Below, piece by piece: positions 35,557 to 43,991 of a DNA stretch of 64,000 bases. Every line of letters starts with the position of its first letter. Position 1 is the first letter of the stretch. The notes under the pieces are model-generated. The model saw only the letters and a list, made by a program, of their open reading frames with translations, ran no database searches and was not told the DNA's origin. The stretch comes from Catenaria anguillulae PL171. Its lineage: Eukaryota; Blastocladiomycota; Blastocladiomycetes; Blastocladiales; Catenariaceae. The DNA is taken from assembly GCA_002102555.1 (NCBI GenBank), contig MCFL01000116.1:1-64000 (forward strand). The letters run 5' to 3'. The position numbers and the translations under genes are program-made.

Positions 35557-36119
35557 AGTTGAATTTGTGGTTCCAGTTTGTTGAATTTCTTGTTGTACTT
35601 GCAATGAATCATGTTTCGTTTGTTTTGACAAAACAGTTTTTGAAGATACAGTGAAACATTGACATTTGGAATGTACAATACATTGGGCGTCCCTTCAACT
35701 TTGTAAATGTCTACCCATTGAGTGGAAACAATGGGGTACCAACCATGGTCTGGATTTGCAACAGATTTGGTACTCTCTTTGATGGCAAAACCATAAACAA
35801 CACTATGGTAATTTGGAACTAGCACAGAATTCAAAAGTGAGATATCTTGTTGGGAAAAGGTTTCAACCTGACTGACCCTGAAATCACTTGCTGAATTGTT
35901 GGTATCATTTAGAATTTGGGCAAGATTGACATTTGATTCACAAGAAACCAGTTTCAAATGGTCTTTCCCGGCATCTTTGGATTCCTGAATTTCAATTTTG
36001 AATACCAATTGATCTGAAAATACATGTTGTGGAAATGCGACATGTATTTTGTTGAGATTTGGATGTCCATGGACAGTGCACACATTTTGGTTTGTAATGG
36101 GGCATACAAAACACGACAT
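35544..36119 (-). CDS. Uncharacterised protein
   Basis: From ATG 36119 (MSCFVCPITNQNVC) 191 residues; ATG 36155 would add 12. A Cys pair near the start (CFVCPITNQNVCTVHGH) may bind zinc. The rest alternates strands and polar loops (HVFSDQLVFKIEIQES, YHSVVYGFAIKEST, WVDIYKVEGTPNVLYIP). No catalytic motif seen and no family recognised. It overlaps the 3' end of the convergent gene by 13 bases. Confidence 0.55.
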   Translation of the reverse strand: MSCFVCPITNQNVCTVHGHPNLNKIHVAFPQHVFSDQLVFKIEIQESKDAGKDHLKLVSCESNVNLAQILNDTNNSASDFRVSQVETFSQQDISLLNSVLVPNYHSVVYGFAIKESTKSVANPDHGWYPIVSTQWVDIYKVEGTPNVLYIPNVNVSLYLQKLFCQNKRNMIHCKYNKKFNKLEPQIQLHMS

Positions 36120-36161
36120 GGTCAGCGGTTGAAAGTTGGAAAGATAGAATTGCATTGAATA

Positions 36162-37253
36162 TCACTTTTTGGAAAGCTTAAGTTGTGACTTTGAGTTGCC
36201 TTTACTCACAAATCGATTGACAATTGGAATACGTCGTAAAGTATCTTCAACTTGATTGGTAACAAGTGTACCAAGTGTTTCAGTCAAGGCATTCATCTTG
36301 TCTGTTGCAATTTTCGCACCTATATTGGCCATTTCTGCTGCCAACGTGCCTTCACGAACAACCAGTTTCCCTGTTCCAGTGAGAATACTCTTGAATGGGA
36401 ACACAATTGTGTTGTCTAGAATTGTCACCGTGAGAGATTCCGTAAGATTGGTGTTGAAAGTTTTGTCAACCGTTGACAATGTGAAAACAAGGAATGGTGC
36501 CAAAAGTTGCAATTGTTTGTATATTTCAGAAGCATTATGTAGAGCCCATTTTGCAAGAGACAACCCCTGTTTGATCAGAGTCCATCCCTTTGTGAATCCA
36601 GACTTGAAGGATGACATATGACCATCTTTGGAATACGATTCAACCTTGTATGGGAATGGCGGACTACCATTCCATTCAAGAGTGTGGTTGACAAAATCAT
36701 GCGTGGCATTCACAATTGGCACGCTCCTTTTTGTTGGAATGATTTCCAAAGTTACTTTTGAATCAGTTTTACTTACGATTCGAGCCATTGCTGACCCACC
36801 AGGGAACTTGTATTGGTACATGTGGCCTGGCTTAAGGTCTTTGAAATCCTTGACAGATTCAAGTCTGTGAACAAATGATGAACTTGGTCGAGGAACAGAT
36901 TGCGCTGATGGTCTGTACACTTCGTCCGGTTTGATTTCTTGTTGTGCAATGGCATTGACTTGAGCTTGGGTGATTGTGGATGACTTTCTTGTCGAAAGCT
37001 TCCGAGGTGTTTTTGGTTTTGTAACTCCTTTTGCATTTGAGGATGTTGATCTAGACGCAGTTTTGCGTTTTCTGGGCGTTTTTAGTGTTGAGTTTTTGGA
37101 CACGGTTTTGCGTTTTCTGGGCGTTTTTAGTGTTGAGTTTTTGGACACGGTTTTGCGCTTCCTAGGCATTTTTTGCTTGGATGCTGTCAAAGGCATGTCG
37201 CCTGGCATTGGTGTTGCTTTTCTCCTTGTCCGTTTTGGTTCTGTCGCAGTCAT
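36162..37253 (-). CDS. Basic Lys/Arg-repeat protein with globular C-terminal domain
   Basis: A 363-residue protein. The first 110 residues are a histone-tail-like Lys/Arg/Ser/Thr region with a perfect tandem repeat of TPRKRKTVSKNSTLK and variants. A linker with YRPSAQSVPRPSSSF leads to a strand-rich part (GHMYQYKFPGG, ARIVSKTDSKVTLEIIP) and a helical, partly hydrophobic end (LAPFLVFTLSTVDKTF, GTLAAEMANIGAKIA). Tudor-like features are possible around YKFPGGSAMARIVS, but not certain. Probably nucleic-acid-binding in the virion. Confidence 0.6.
   Translation of the reverse strand: MTATEPKRTRRKATPMPGDMPLTASKQKMPRKRKTVSKNSTLKTPRKRKTVSKNSTLKTPRKRKTASRSTSSNAKGVTKPKTPRKLSTRKSSTITQAQVNAIAQQEIKPDEVYRPSAQSVPRPSSSFVHRLESVKDFKDLKPGHMYQYKFPGGSAMARIVSKTDSKVTLEIIPTKRSVPIVNATHDFVNHTLEWNGSPPFPYKVESYSKDGHMSSFKSGFTKGWTLIKQGLSLAKWALHNASEIYKQLQLLAPFLVFTLSTVDKTFNTNLTESLTVTILDNTIVFPFKSILTGTGKLVVREGTLAAEMANIGAKIATDKMNALTETLGTLVTNQVEDTLRRIPIVNRFVSKGNSKSQLKLSKK
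37061..37170. repeat. 45-bp tandem repeat within a basic protein gene
   Basis: Two identical 45-bp units (37061-37105 and 37106-37150) followed by a diverged partial third. Each encodes 15 residues of the Lys/Arg-rich tail. Identity at the DNA level implies recent duplication. Confidence 0.85.
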
Positions 37254-37276
37254 GCGTTTACTTTTACCATGTTTTT

Positions 37277-37852
37277 TTACATTTCAATAGGATCAACATC
37301 AAGGTTGACAATGTCGCGATTGACTCGCAAATCAGTCATGACATGACATTCATTGGGATTGGTCTTGCAGTTGGGATAGTCTTTGAAAAGGTAATTCTGG
37401 AATGATTCCCGGTCATTTGGGAATTCTTGACTTTCAGAAACTGCCATGATACGTTCCATTTGTAAATCACTAAATCTGTCCTCATTGCTCAGGAATTGGG
37501 ATCGATTGGGATTATGATTGGAAGAATCAATTTCCTCTCCAGAACACCCTCTCTTGTCAGCACATTTTGGAACTTGAGAGTGAGGATGCAGGGGGGCACG
37601 GGCCGAGAATGGTTCGTTGTTGTACTTGGACACTAAGAAAAGCACAATGATGACACTGGTGGTCACAACAAGATACATGACTGGTTGAAAACTTTGCTGA
37701 TACACTGACAATACAACTGTTGTGTACAACAATAGACGCATCACAGCATTGATCTTTTCAAACAAGGTTTGATCTCCTGTGGGGAAAAACTCTTGGATCC
37801 TGTCTGGGTGGACCAATATCAGAGGATTGTGAATAAACACAGGGTCAGACAT
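37277..37852 (-). CDS. Virion membrane protein (DUF5762-like)
   Basis: A 191-residue protein. The N-terminus, NPLILVHPDRIQEFFPTGDQTLFEKINAVMRL, followed by two hydrophobic segments (LLLYTTVVLSVYQQ, MYLVVTTSVIIVLFLVSKY), and a C-terminal SFQNYLFKDYPNCKTNPNEC, matches a family conserved in many Nucleocytoviricota that I believe is DUF5762. The family has an EFFP-T-dms--EKLNA motif, here EFFPTGDQTLFEKINA. Its members are inner-membrane virion proteins. Length is normal. Confidence 0.75.
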   Translation of the reverse strand: MSDPVFIHNPLILVHPDRIQEFFPTGDQTLFEKINAVMRLLLYTTVVLSVYQQSFQPVMYLVVTTSVIIVLFLVSKYNNEPFSARAPLHPHSQVPKCADKRGCSGEEIDSSNHNPNRSQFLSNEDRFSDLQMERIMAVSESQEFPNDRESFQNYLFKDYPNCKTNPNECHVMTDLRVNRDIVNLDVDPIEM

Positions 37853-37901
37853 TGCTTACCATGTCAAGAGAGATTTTTTTCGCTATTGACATGCGATAGA
37901 T

Positions 37902-38477
37902 TCATTCAAATGTTGGCATGATTGCTGACAAAATATCTGGATTGTTCATTGCCTTTTGGATTTCCTTGTTTTGTTGCAGTTGAGAAATGGTGGTGACTGC
38001 TTCATTGTAGAGTTGGGTTTGGTCAATTTGTCCAGATTCAAGTTTTTGCTGCATGAATCGGGATACTTGTCGCATCAAGATTGGAGCATCTCGTGTAAGA
38101 TCAAAGTTGTTCACATCAATGTTGAGTTCTTGTTGCAGTTCAGATGACAGTTTCGTAATCAAATTGTCTTGGTTGATGATGTCTTCCACAGATTGTTCCT
38201 TGGGTTCTGTATCAATTGGAGCACCAAGAATTTTCAGCATGTCAATGTATTTTTGACCTTCTGGACTAGTTTTCAGAATTGAGAATGGAATTGCTTGGTA
38301 CAATGCAGTCTTGGGATTCTTGATATTGGCCAGAACATTAGTCATTCGCTTGCACTTTTTGATTTCCTTTTGGATCTGTACTGCATTGGACTTTGTGTTT
38401 TCATTTTGTTCCAGGTCCTGCACCAGACTGTCAAATAGGCTCTTGACAGATTCTTCCAATTTGTTTTTGGGACTCAT
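37902..38477 (-). CDS. Uncharacterised helical protein
   Basis: A 191-residue protein starting MSPKNKLEESVKSL. Largely helical and charged, with QIQKEIKKCKRMTNVLANI, QKYIDMLKILGAP, QQELNIDVNNFDLTRDAP and QLQQNKEIQKAMNNPDIL. No transmembrane segment or Cys motif. No family recognised. It lies in a run of four short minus-strand genes of probable structural or assembly function. Confidence 0.55.
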   Translation of the reverse strand: MSPKNKLEESVKSLFDSLVQDLEQNENTKSNAVQIQKEIKKCKRMTNVLANIKNPKTALYQAIPFSILKTSPEGQKYIDMLKILGAPIDTEPKEQSVEDIINQDNLITKLSSELQQELNIDVNNFDLTRDAPILMRQVSRFMQQKLESGQIDQTQLYNEAVTTISQLQQNKEIQKAMNNPDILSAIMPTFE

Positions 38478-38502
38478 CTCTTACCAGGTACTGCCAAGAT
38501 TT

Positions 38503-38871
38503 TCACAGTGCGAGAATGCGTTTACCTAGAACCAACAGTTTTTTGACACTGCTCCACAGATATGTCTTGTCTTCATCTGTGAGCATGTTCCATTTGTCCC
38601 CAAGATTAAAACCCTTGAGACAGTCATCATATTCTGGATCATTCAGCAGACTAAGAAAGAATTGTTCATTTTGTGTGAGGATTTCATCTTGAAAAGGCAT
38701 CACTGCTTGGATGAAATGGAGACACGGCTCCCGTGGGGAAAGACCCATAGCTGTCTTGACTTGTGAAATGGCAAGATGTGTGTTGTGGTCTTGCGGAAAC
38801 TTGACATGGAGAAATTCCAAAAGTTCGACAAGAAGATTGTTGAATGCGGCAACTTGTACTGCACTGGACAT
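38503..38871 (-). CDS. Conserved giant-virus small helical protein
   Basis: A 122-residue protein. The order of segments, FNNLLVELLEFLHVKFPQD, then LAISQVKTAMGLSPREPCLHFI, then YKD-like FQDEILTQNEQFFLSLL and WNMLTDEDKTYLWSSVKKLLVL, resembles a small helical family I have seen across mimivirus-like genomes. Function unknown. The next gene starts 3 bases downstream of its upstream ATG, so the run is operon-like in packing. Confidence 0.6.
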   Translation of the reverse strand: MSSAVQVAAFNNLLVELLEFLHVKFPQDHNTHLAISQVKTAMGLSPREPCLHFIQAVMPFQDEILTQNEQFFLSLLNDPEYDDCLKGFNLGDKWNMLTDEDKTYLWSSVKKLLVLGKRILAL

Positions 38872-38873
38872 GA

Positions 38874-39134
38874 TTATACAGTACCATTGTGTTTAATTTG
38901 AGTTGCGCGTTGGACGAAAGTTTCAATCAGGCGATCTTGGGGGAGGTGTGGAATGTTGTGCTTGTCGAGGAATTGAAGATAACCGAGGAATGATCCTTGT
39001 TTGAGCGCATCATCTTTTGTCAATGTCTCAACATTCTGTTGGGACTGGGCTATATTGCGTGGTGAATAGTATATTGCAGAAAACACTGTCGCAGCGAGAC
39101 TGGCAGCCAAAATGTATGAGAATTGCTTGTCCAT
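38874..39134 (-). CDS. Small membrane-anchored protein
   Basis: An 86-residue protein with an N-terminal hydrophobic segment (YILAASLAATVFSAIYY) and a soluble tail (DDALKQGSFLGYLQFLDKHNIP). The layout matches the anchored small proteins at 18005 and 25740. No family recognised. Confidence 0.55.
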   Translation of the reverse strand: MDKQFSYILAASLAATVFSAIYYSPRNIAQSQQNVETLTKDDALKQGSFLGYLQFLDKHNIPHLPQDRLIETFVQRATQIKHNGTV

Positions 39135-39137
39135 TTG

Positions 39138-39545
39138 TCATTCTTGAATGAAAAAATTGTTGGTACCAATGTCGTCCATCAGTTGCTGAATGTATTCCAA
39201 AAGCAGATTTTCGAAACCTTGAATTGGAAGCATGGATTTGATTCGAGACGTGATGGTATCCAGTTTGGAAAATGTGCACATGACTTTTTCATATTGCAAT
39301 CTGGTCAATTGCGAGTTGCCAATGAGTTTGTCCAACTTTTCACATTGGAGGATTGTTGTATCAAGCAGTTTTGAAATCTGATCAAGTGTCTTGTCAAATG
39401 CAAGCGATGGGCTGTGGATATCCTTGCGACAAATGGGACATGAATTTGATCTTTGCATCCATTGTTGTATGCAATCAGCATGGAATTCATGATGGCACTT
39501 CAAACATGTGTTGGCATAGTCTTCGTGACAAATTGAACAAATCAT
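39138..39545 (-). CDS. RING-H2 finger protein, probable E3 ligase
   Basis: From ATG 39545 (MICSICHEDY) 135 residues. The RING-H2 finger fills residues 3-42 (CSIC, then CLKCHHEFHADCIQQW, then SCPICRKD) with the usual Trp after the sixth ligand. The remaining residues form a helical domain (LLDTTILQCEKLDKLIG, LLLEYIQQLMDDIG). The upstream extension to 39995 is antisense to the kinase and is rejected. Adds to the viral ubiquitin toolkit. Confidence 0.75.
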   Translation of the reverse strand: MICSICHEDYANTCLKCHHEFHADCIQQWMQRSNSCPICRKDIHSPSLAFDKTLDQISKLLDTTILQCEKLDKLIGNSQLTRLQYEKVMCTFSKLDTITSRIKSMLPIQGFENLLLEYIQQLMDDIGTNNFFIQE

Positions 39546-39612
39546 TTCACATATTTTTTGTGAAGAAAACATGCGCGTTTGAACCAAAACGCATTTTCTG
39601 CATGTGGTGTAA

Positions 39613-40860
39613 ATGCTACTGGGGTTTGTGGACAAGCTCATGTACCTCAAACAAACACATGAGCAAGTGCAAAATGGAGTCATCACTTTTGATCCTTGTA
39701 AACCAAAATTTGGATTTCGCAACATGGAACAGCTTTGTCCATTTCGCATGGATGAAATCAAGGGATTTCCATGTGTTGTGTACAACAGAATGAGCGACCC
39801 GGTCAAGATTGCAGTCAAGGTTGTACCATTGGAGAAAAAATATGACCAAGAGTCACATCCATACAAGATTGAATTGGGACTGTTGAAGGAATTTTCGAAA
39901 TTGGTGGTCGACAATGTGTCTCCACATTTGACATGGTTCTTTGGGGATCTTGATATTCCAAACAACAAAAAGTGCATGACCTTGTTTCCCCTCAAGTACT
40001 TTCAACCGTACATTAACAAACACTGCAATGTGTTGTTCACGGAATATGTTCCTGGAGGGAGCATTGAAGAGTGGGCTCAGGACACCACTGGTACAGTTGC
40101 TCAATGGAAATACATTATTTTCTCCATTGTTTGGACATTGGTAGTTTTGCAGGACAAGTACAAGTTTACTCATTGCGATCTGCACTATGGAAATGTGCTC
40201 ATTGACTCGTCCATCAACCCAAAAGACAAGACTGTATTGTCATACACTCTGAAAACCAAAGATGGAAAGAAGGAATTTGTTGTCAAGAATTGTGGAATCA
40301 TCCCCAAGATTTGGGACTTGGAATTTTCCCTGGTGGAAAACCAGGTGAGTGTTCCTCATAATCCATTTGGAAGGTATGGCAATAATGTGCCCCACAATTT
40401 CAATCCATATTATGACTTGCACCAATTTCTGATATCCTTGTTGGAACTGGATATTCCCGAATGCATTGAAGACTTTATTCTGAGCGTGTACCCAGAACAA
40501 GTAATTCCTGAAATGTATAGTAGCAGTGATTCGGATTCTTGTTCATCAGAATTAAGCATGGTTTCAGATATGAGTTCTCAAAGTTCAGATGAGGAATATG
40601 ACAACATGTACTACCACACGGATGAAGAGATGCACTCGATCAGTGTTTCTGATGATGAATCTCAAGTTTCTGGGAGTACTTCTTCTGAATCTGATGACAA
40701 TGCATTTGTCAAAGAAGACCGACTTGTGAATGGCGCTGAAAAACTGGTAAAACTACCTACGCCTTTGGACCTTTTGCACCATCCATTCTTTTCTGAATAC
40801 AAAAAGTGTCCAAGCCCAGATTCAAAAATTGTCAAGTTTGAGTATACCATGGTGTCTTGA
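39613..40860 (+). CDS. Giant-virus Ser/Thr protein kinase
   Basis: A 415-residue protein. An early Lys is in KIAVKVVP (Lys of motif II). The hinge holds FTEYVPGGSIEEW, and the catalytic loop is FTHCDLHYGNVLID (HCD for the usual HRD). The Mg-binding motif is IWDLEFS, with DLE in place of DFG, a variant known in giant-virus kinases. An acidic, Ser-rich insertion (SSSDSDSCSSELS, through SDDESQVS) of about 85 residues near the C-terminus looks like a phosphorylation target. The final part (PTPLDLLHHPFFSEYKK) is typical. Kinases of this type are often packaged in virions. ATG 39613 follows an in-frame stop. Confidence 0.82.
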   Translation: MLLGFVDKLMYLKQTHEQVQNGVITFDPCKPKFGFRNMEQLCPFRMDEIKGFPCVVYNRMSDPVKIAVKVVPLEKKYDQESHPYKIELGLLKEFSKLVVDNVSPHLTWFFGDLDIPNNKKCMTLFPLKYFQPYINKHCNVLFTEYVPGGSIEEWAQDTTGTVAQWKYIIFSIVWTLVVLQDKYKFTHCDLHYGNVLIDSSINPKDKTVLSYTLKTKDGKKEFVVKNCGIIPKIWDLEFSLVENQVSVPHNPFGRYGNNVPHNFNPYYDLHQFLISLLELDIPECIEDFILSVYPEQVIPEMYSSSDSDSCSSELSMVSDMSSQSSDEEYDNMYYHTDEEMHSISVSDDESQVSGSTSSESDDNAFVKEDRLVNGAEKLVKLPTPLDLLHHPFFSEYKKCPSPDSKIVKFEYTMVS

Positions 40861-40892
40861 AACGAACCGTATATTTGATCTTTTTTCATACA

Positions 40893-41216
40893 ATGTTAGA
40901 AATGGATTCAGATTCCCACTGTGACATTGAACAGTCTACACCATTGGTTTTGGATGAGGAGTCACATGAATCTGTCCCTGTAGAAAAGTTTGAACCGAGT
41001 GAAAGCAGAATTGTAAAAGGGTTTCGGTATATTTGGTCTGAATTCAAGCTTTTGATCATTGTCTTTTCGGCTGTTTTGATTGCAACCTATGTTCCGTTCG
41101 CCATGTACATTGACAAGATTCCATTGTCGCAACATATCCCAATTGGAATGAAGGACAATGTAGCAACAGCATTGGTTTCTGCAGTATCTGTGTACTTGCT
41201 TCGAACACTGTTTTGA
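40893..41216 (+). CDS. Small membrane protein, acidic head
   Basis: From ATG 40893 (MLEMDSDSHCD) 107 residues: an acidic N-terminus, then one or two hydrophobic segments (FKLLIIVFSAVLIATYVPFAMYI and VATALVSAVSVYLLRTLF). A T6 tract lies just upstream. Virion or ER membrane protein, no family recognised. Confidence 0.55.
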   Translation: MLEMDSDSHCDIEQSTPLVLDEESHESVPVEKFEPSESRIVKGFRYIWSEFKLLIIVFSAVLIATYVPFAMYIDKIPLSQHIPIGMKDNVATALVSAVSVYLLRTLF

Positions 41217-41217
41217 A

Positions 41218-41229
41218 TTTTTTTCTGAT
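41218..41229 (+). promoter_or_regulatory. T7-CTG tract, candidate late promoter
   Basis: T7 at 41218-41224 followed by CTGATG, 16 bases before ATG 41240; same type as before the capsid and fibre genes. Confidence 0.4.
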
Positions 41230-41239
41230 GAAATGATAA

Positions 41240-41665
41240 ATGTCACACAGTCTCAAGACCCTCAAAGCATTTGGCGCAGTTCAGGTAGGGAGTGTTTTCA
41301 CAGCAGGACCTTCAGGTGTCATTGGTGATCTGACTGATACCAGTTTCACAGTGGACAAGGGTACGGTAACCCAGGCAACCAGTCCAACTACTGCAGTTAC
41401 ACTTAATCGCAGTGCAGGTGTCATCACAACACTCACGTTCACTACTGGCGCAGGTGCAACCACCAGTTTCACTTTCAACAATTCAATGATCAGTGCATCT
41501 AGTGTTGTCATCCTCACAACATCTTACTCTGCCACAATTGGTACATCCGGTGTTCCACTGGTAACAATCAACAATGTATCTAATGGTAGTTGTACTGTCA
41601 ATGTATCAAACATTGGGGATAATGCTCTCAATGGCACTCTGCGCATTCACTTCCTTGTGTGTTGA
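41240..41665 (+). CDS. Small phage-like fibre/spike protein
   Basis: A 141-residue beta-rich protein. The pattern GVIGDLTDTSFTVDKGTVTQATSPTTAVTLNRSAGVITTLTFT followed by alternating strands and the final GSCTVNVSNIGDNALNGTLRIHFLV is a fold type common in phage particles and in giant-virus surface proteins. No signal or TM segment. A T7 tract lies 16 bases upstream and a strong hairpin 94 bases downstream, suggesting a late, well-bounded transcript. (The longer motif is given by description only; key parts are VTQATS and NRSAGVITT.). Confidence 0.65.
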   Translation: MSHSLKTLKAFGAVQVGSVFTAGPSGVIGDLTDTSFTVDKGTVTQATSPTTAVTLNRSAGVITTLTFTTGAGATTSFTFNNSMISASSVVILTTSYSATIGTSGVPLVTINNVSNGSCTVNVSNIGDNALNGTLRIHFLVC

Positions 41666-41996
41666 TGGAAAATACAATTTTGGGAATTCCATGTTTGACT
41701 ATCACAGCCTGACATTGGTGACACGGTTTGGAATTGGCCAGAGTCCCGTCTTTATGTGCTCTTATCACAACCATTGTACACTGTGATAAGAGAGATTTGG
41801 GATACTTTTTAAGAAACTTGAGAATGGCATTGACTTCTGCATGAACACTGCGATTATAACTTTGGATCTTGGGTCGTTCAATGTTATGTGCAACAATCAA
41901 GACCTGCGATCGATGTACCAGACATGCCGCATGTTTGTATGACATTGTACACCTCCTCGTTTCCTTGATGCACGTGTCAAGAATGTCGGAATACAT
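41628..41996 (-). CDS. Cytidine/deoxycytidylate deaminase-like
   Basis: From ATG 41996 (MYSDILDTC) 122 residues; ATG 42020 would add 8, but the ATCGAT element at 42048-42053 fits the inner start at 52 bases. Zinc-binding motifs: HAEVNAI (His ligand and catalytic Glu) and SKPCHQC (two Cys). The rest fits the small deaminase fold (KHAACLVHRSQVLIVAHN at the first strand pair). Depending on the substrate it may supply dUMP from dCMP, alongside dUTPase, or act on free cytidine. The end overlaps the fibre-like gene at 41240. Confidence 0.8.
   Translation of the reverse strand: MYSDILDTCIKETRRCTMSYKHAACLVHRSQVLIVAHNIERPKIQSYNRSVHAEVNAILKFLKKYPKSLLSQCTMVVIRAHKDGTLANSKPCHQCQAVIVKHGIPKIVFSINTQGSECAECH
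41759..41792 (+). terminator. Perfect hairpin after the gene at 41240
   Basis: An 11-bp perfect stem (CTCTTATCACA with TGTGATAAGAG) and a 12-base loop, 94 bases past the stop at 41665. It lies inside the antisense deaminase coding region. Confidence 0.5.
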
Positions 41997-42047
41997 GTTG
42001 GAGTCTGCAGCAAAGAACATGATGTAGTTTTACACTGTTGGGTTGTG

Positions 42048-42053
42048 ATCGAT
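42048..42053 (-). promoter_or_regulatory. ATCGAT motif before the deaminase
   Basis: 52 bases before ATG 41996, or 28 before ATG 42020. Confidence 0.4.
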
Positions 42054-42054
42054 A

Positions 42055-42244
42055 TCAGATGGACCTGTAACTGCGCAGGCTGGACGTGTCATGGAAAATC
42101 TTGAATCGCTTGTTAGGGTAATCATCGGAATGCTCGCTGAATGCATCTGATGCTGTTCTCTTTCTTGAATACTCGGGGATAGGTTGTTCCTCCGGGGCTG
42201 GAAAAAAGCGTTGCAGAAATTGTTGGAAAAAGTGACCACAACAT
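42055..42244 (-). CDS. Small protein, probable one-base frame break
   Basis: ATG 42244 opens a frame that changes at an A5 run (42224-42230) into a second frame that is open to a TGA at 42055-42057. The second frame contains PEEQPIPEYSRKRTASDAF and ends KIFHDTSSLRSYRSI, which looks like a conserved short tail, whereas the other frame's product is unconvincing. The total length, 190 bases, is one over a multiple of three, as expected for one extra base. About 62 residues, basic, no family recognised. Confidence 0.4.
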
Positions 42245-42265
42245 TACATTTTGTTGGCAAATTTT

Positions 42266-42715
42266 TCAAGCAACAATTGGGTTTTGACCCTGAGAAACAA
42301 ACATGGACAACATATGAGACATTTGAGACAGGTTAATGAAGACCTTGTAGCCCACAGTCTCCAGATAAATGCGCTTGAAATGGGGGATACTGATGTTGGT
42401 GACATTGGTGATGTACTTGGTATGGACAGTGCAGTCGTTGTTGACCACATCCGTGAGATGGTACGCCACCGCAAGCACTTGAGCAGGAGTCATGATTGTC
42501 CCATAAACGTGTTGCGAACGTGTAAGGTAGTACTGTGCAACCCGGGAAAAGATTTGGAGCCACTCGTATTCCGACTTGATGTGAGGACTGATGACTTGGA
42601 ACACTTTGTGCATTTGGTTGGCGTGGGCAACCCTTTCGTGTTCTGGGAGAGAGCGGGCAATGTGGCCAAGCCAGTACATGGCAGCATTGAGGTAGGTTTC
42701 AGTGTGAGCAGACAT
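42266..42715 (-). CDS. Uncharacterised helical protein
   Basis: From ATG 42715 (MSAHTETYLNAAMYW) 149 residues, helical, with ARSLPEHERVAHANQMHKV, WLQIFSRVAQYYLTRSQ and MTPAQVLAVAYHLTDVV. The longer frame to 42988 reads through a Cys-rich antisense and the poly-G tract and is rejected. A C12-CTCCC-type tract lies about 50 bases upstream on the minus strand. No family recognised. Confidence 0.5.
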   Translation of the reverse strand: MSAHTETYLNAAMYWLGHIARSLPEHERVAHANQMHKVFQVISPHIKSEYEWLQIFSRVAQYYLTRSQHVYGTIMTPAQVLAVAYHLTDVVNNDCTVHTKYITNVTNISIPHFKRIYLETVGYKVFINLSQMSHMLSMFVSQGQNPIVA

Positions 42716-42762
42716 GATGGTGGGAATGGATGCTGGTGGATTGTGGTTGCAGGAACAACCTT

Positions 42763-42780
42763 GGGGGGGGGGGGAGGGGG
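42763..42780 (-). promoter_or_regulatory. C12 + C5 tract upstream of the gene at 42715
   Basis: On the minus strand C5-T-C12, ending 48 bases before ATG 42715, with an AAATACC segment farther upstream. Comparable C-tracts precede 22227, 51445 and 63307; length of such runs is often misread, so the exact count is unsure. Confidence 0.35.
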
Positions 42781-42804
42781 TGGTCAGGTATTTGTACCAT
42801 TGCT

Positions 42805-43080
42805 TCACTGAAGGAAGGGAATGCTGACATTCAGACCTTGCAGAACAGGGCGACCTGCAAGCCAGTTCATGGAAGCAATGGCTGCAAAAGTTGCCCCAAC
42901 AGCAACTGGAACAGACTTGGTCACACCGCCAAAGTAGACAACTGCTGCAAAAACGGCAGTTTGTGCAAGAACATGATCTTTCATCCATTGGAGGTTGCCT
43001 GCTGAAGGCGCCATTGATAGGGCAAATAGAGCAACGAAAACCTGAATGGCAACAGTGGCAGCAGCTGTGAGATCAGACAT
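42805..43080 (-). CDS. Small multi-pass membrane protein
   Basis: A 91-residue hydrophobic protein with three likely spans (AAATVAIQVFVALFALSMA, LAQTAVFAAVVYFGG, VPVAVGATFAAIASMNWLAG) starting MSDLT. ATG 43080 is clear, and ATCGAT at 43130-43135 lies 50 bases upstream. Resembles small inner-membrane virion proteins; no family recognised. Confidence 0.55.
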   Translation of the reverse strand: MSDLTAAATVAIQVFVALFALSMAPSAGNLQWMKDHVLAQTAVFAAVVYFGGVTKSVPVAVGATFAAIASMNWLAGRPVLQGLNVSIPFLQ

Positions 43081-43129
43081 GATGAATGTTTACATTTCCA
43101 AAAGAAAAAAAGTTTTGCGAATTGCTCGT

Positions 43130-43135
43130 ATCGAT
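43130..43135. promoter_or_regulatory. ATCGAT between divergent membrane-protein and ubiquitin genes
   Basis: 50 bases from the minus-strand ATG 43080 and 57-62 bases from the plus-strand ATG 43192. Confidence 0.45.
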
Positions 43136-43137
43136 AA

Positions 43138-43947
<810 letters not shown>

Positions 43948-43991
43948 AATTGAAAAATCCCAATATAAAGTTTTGTTTTTTGGTTTTTGAA

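Noticed and set aside
42716..42988. Cys-rich extension of the gene at 42266
   Set aside because: Runs through the poly-G tract and antisense to another gene; ATG 42715 is better supported.
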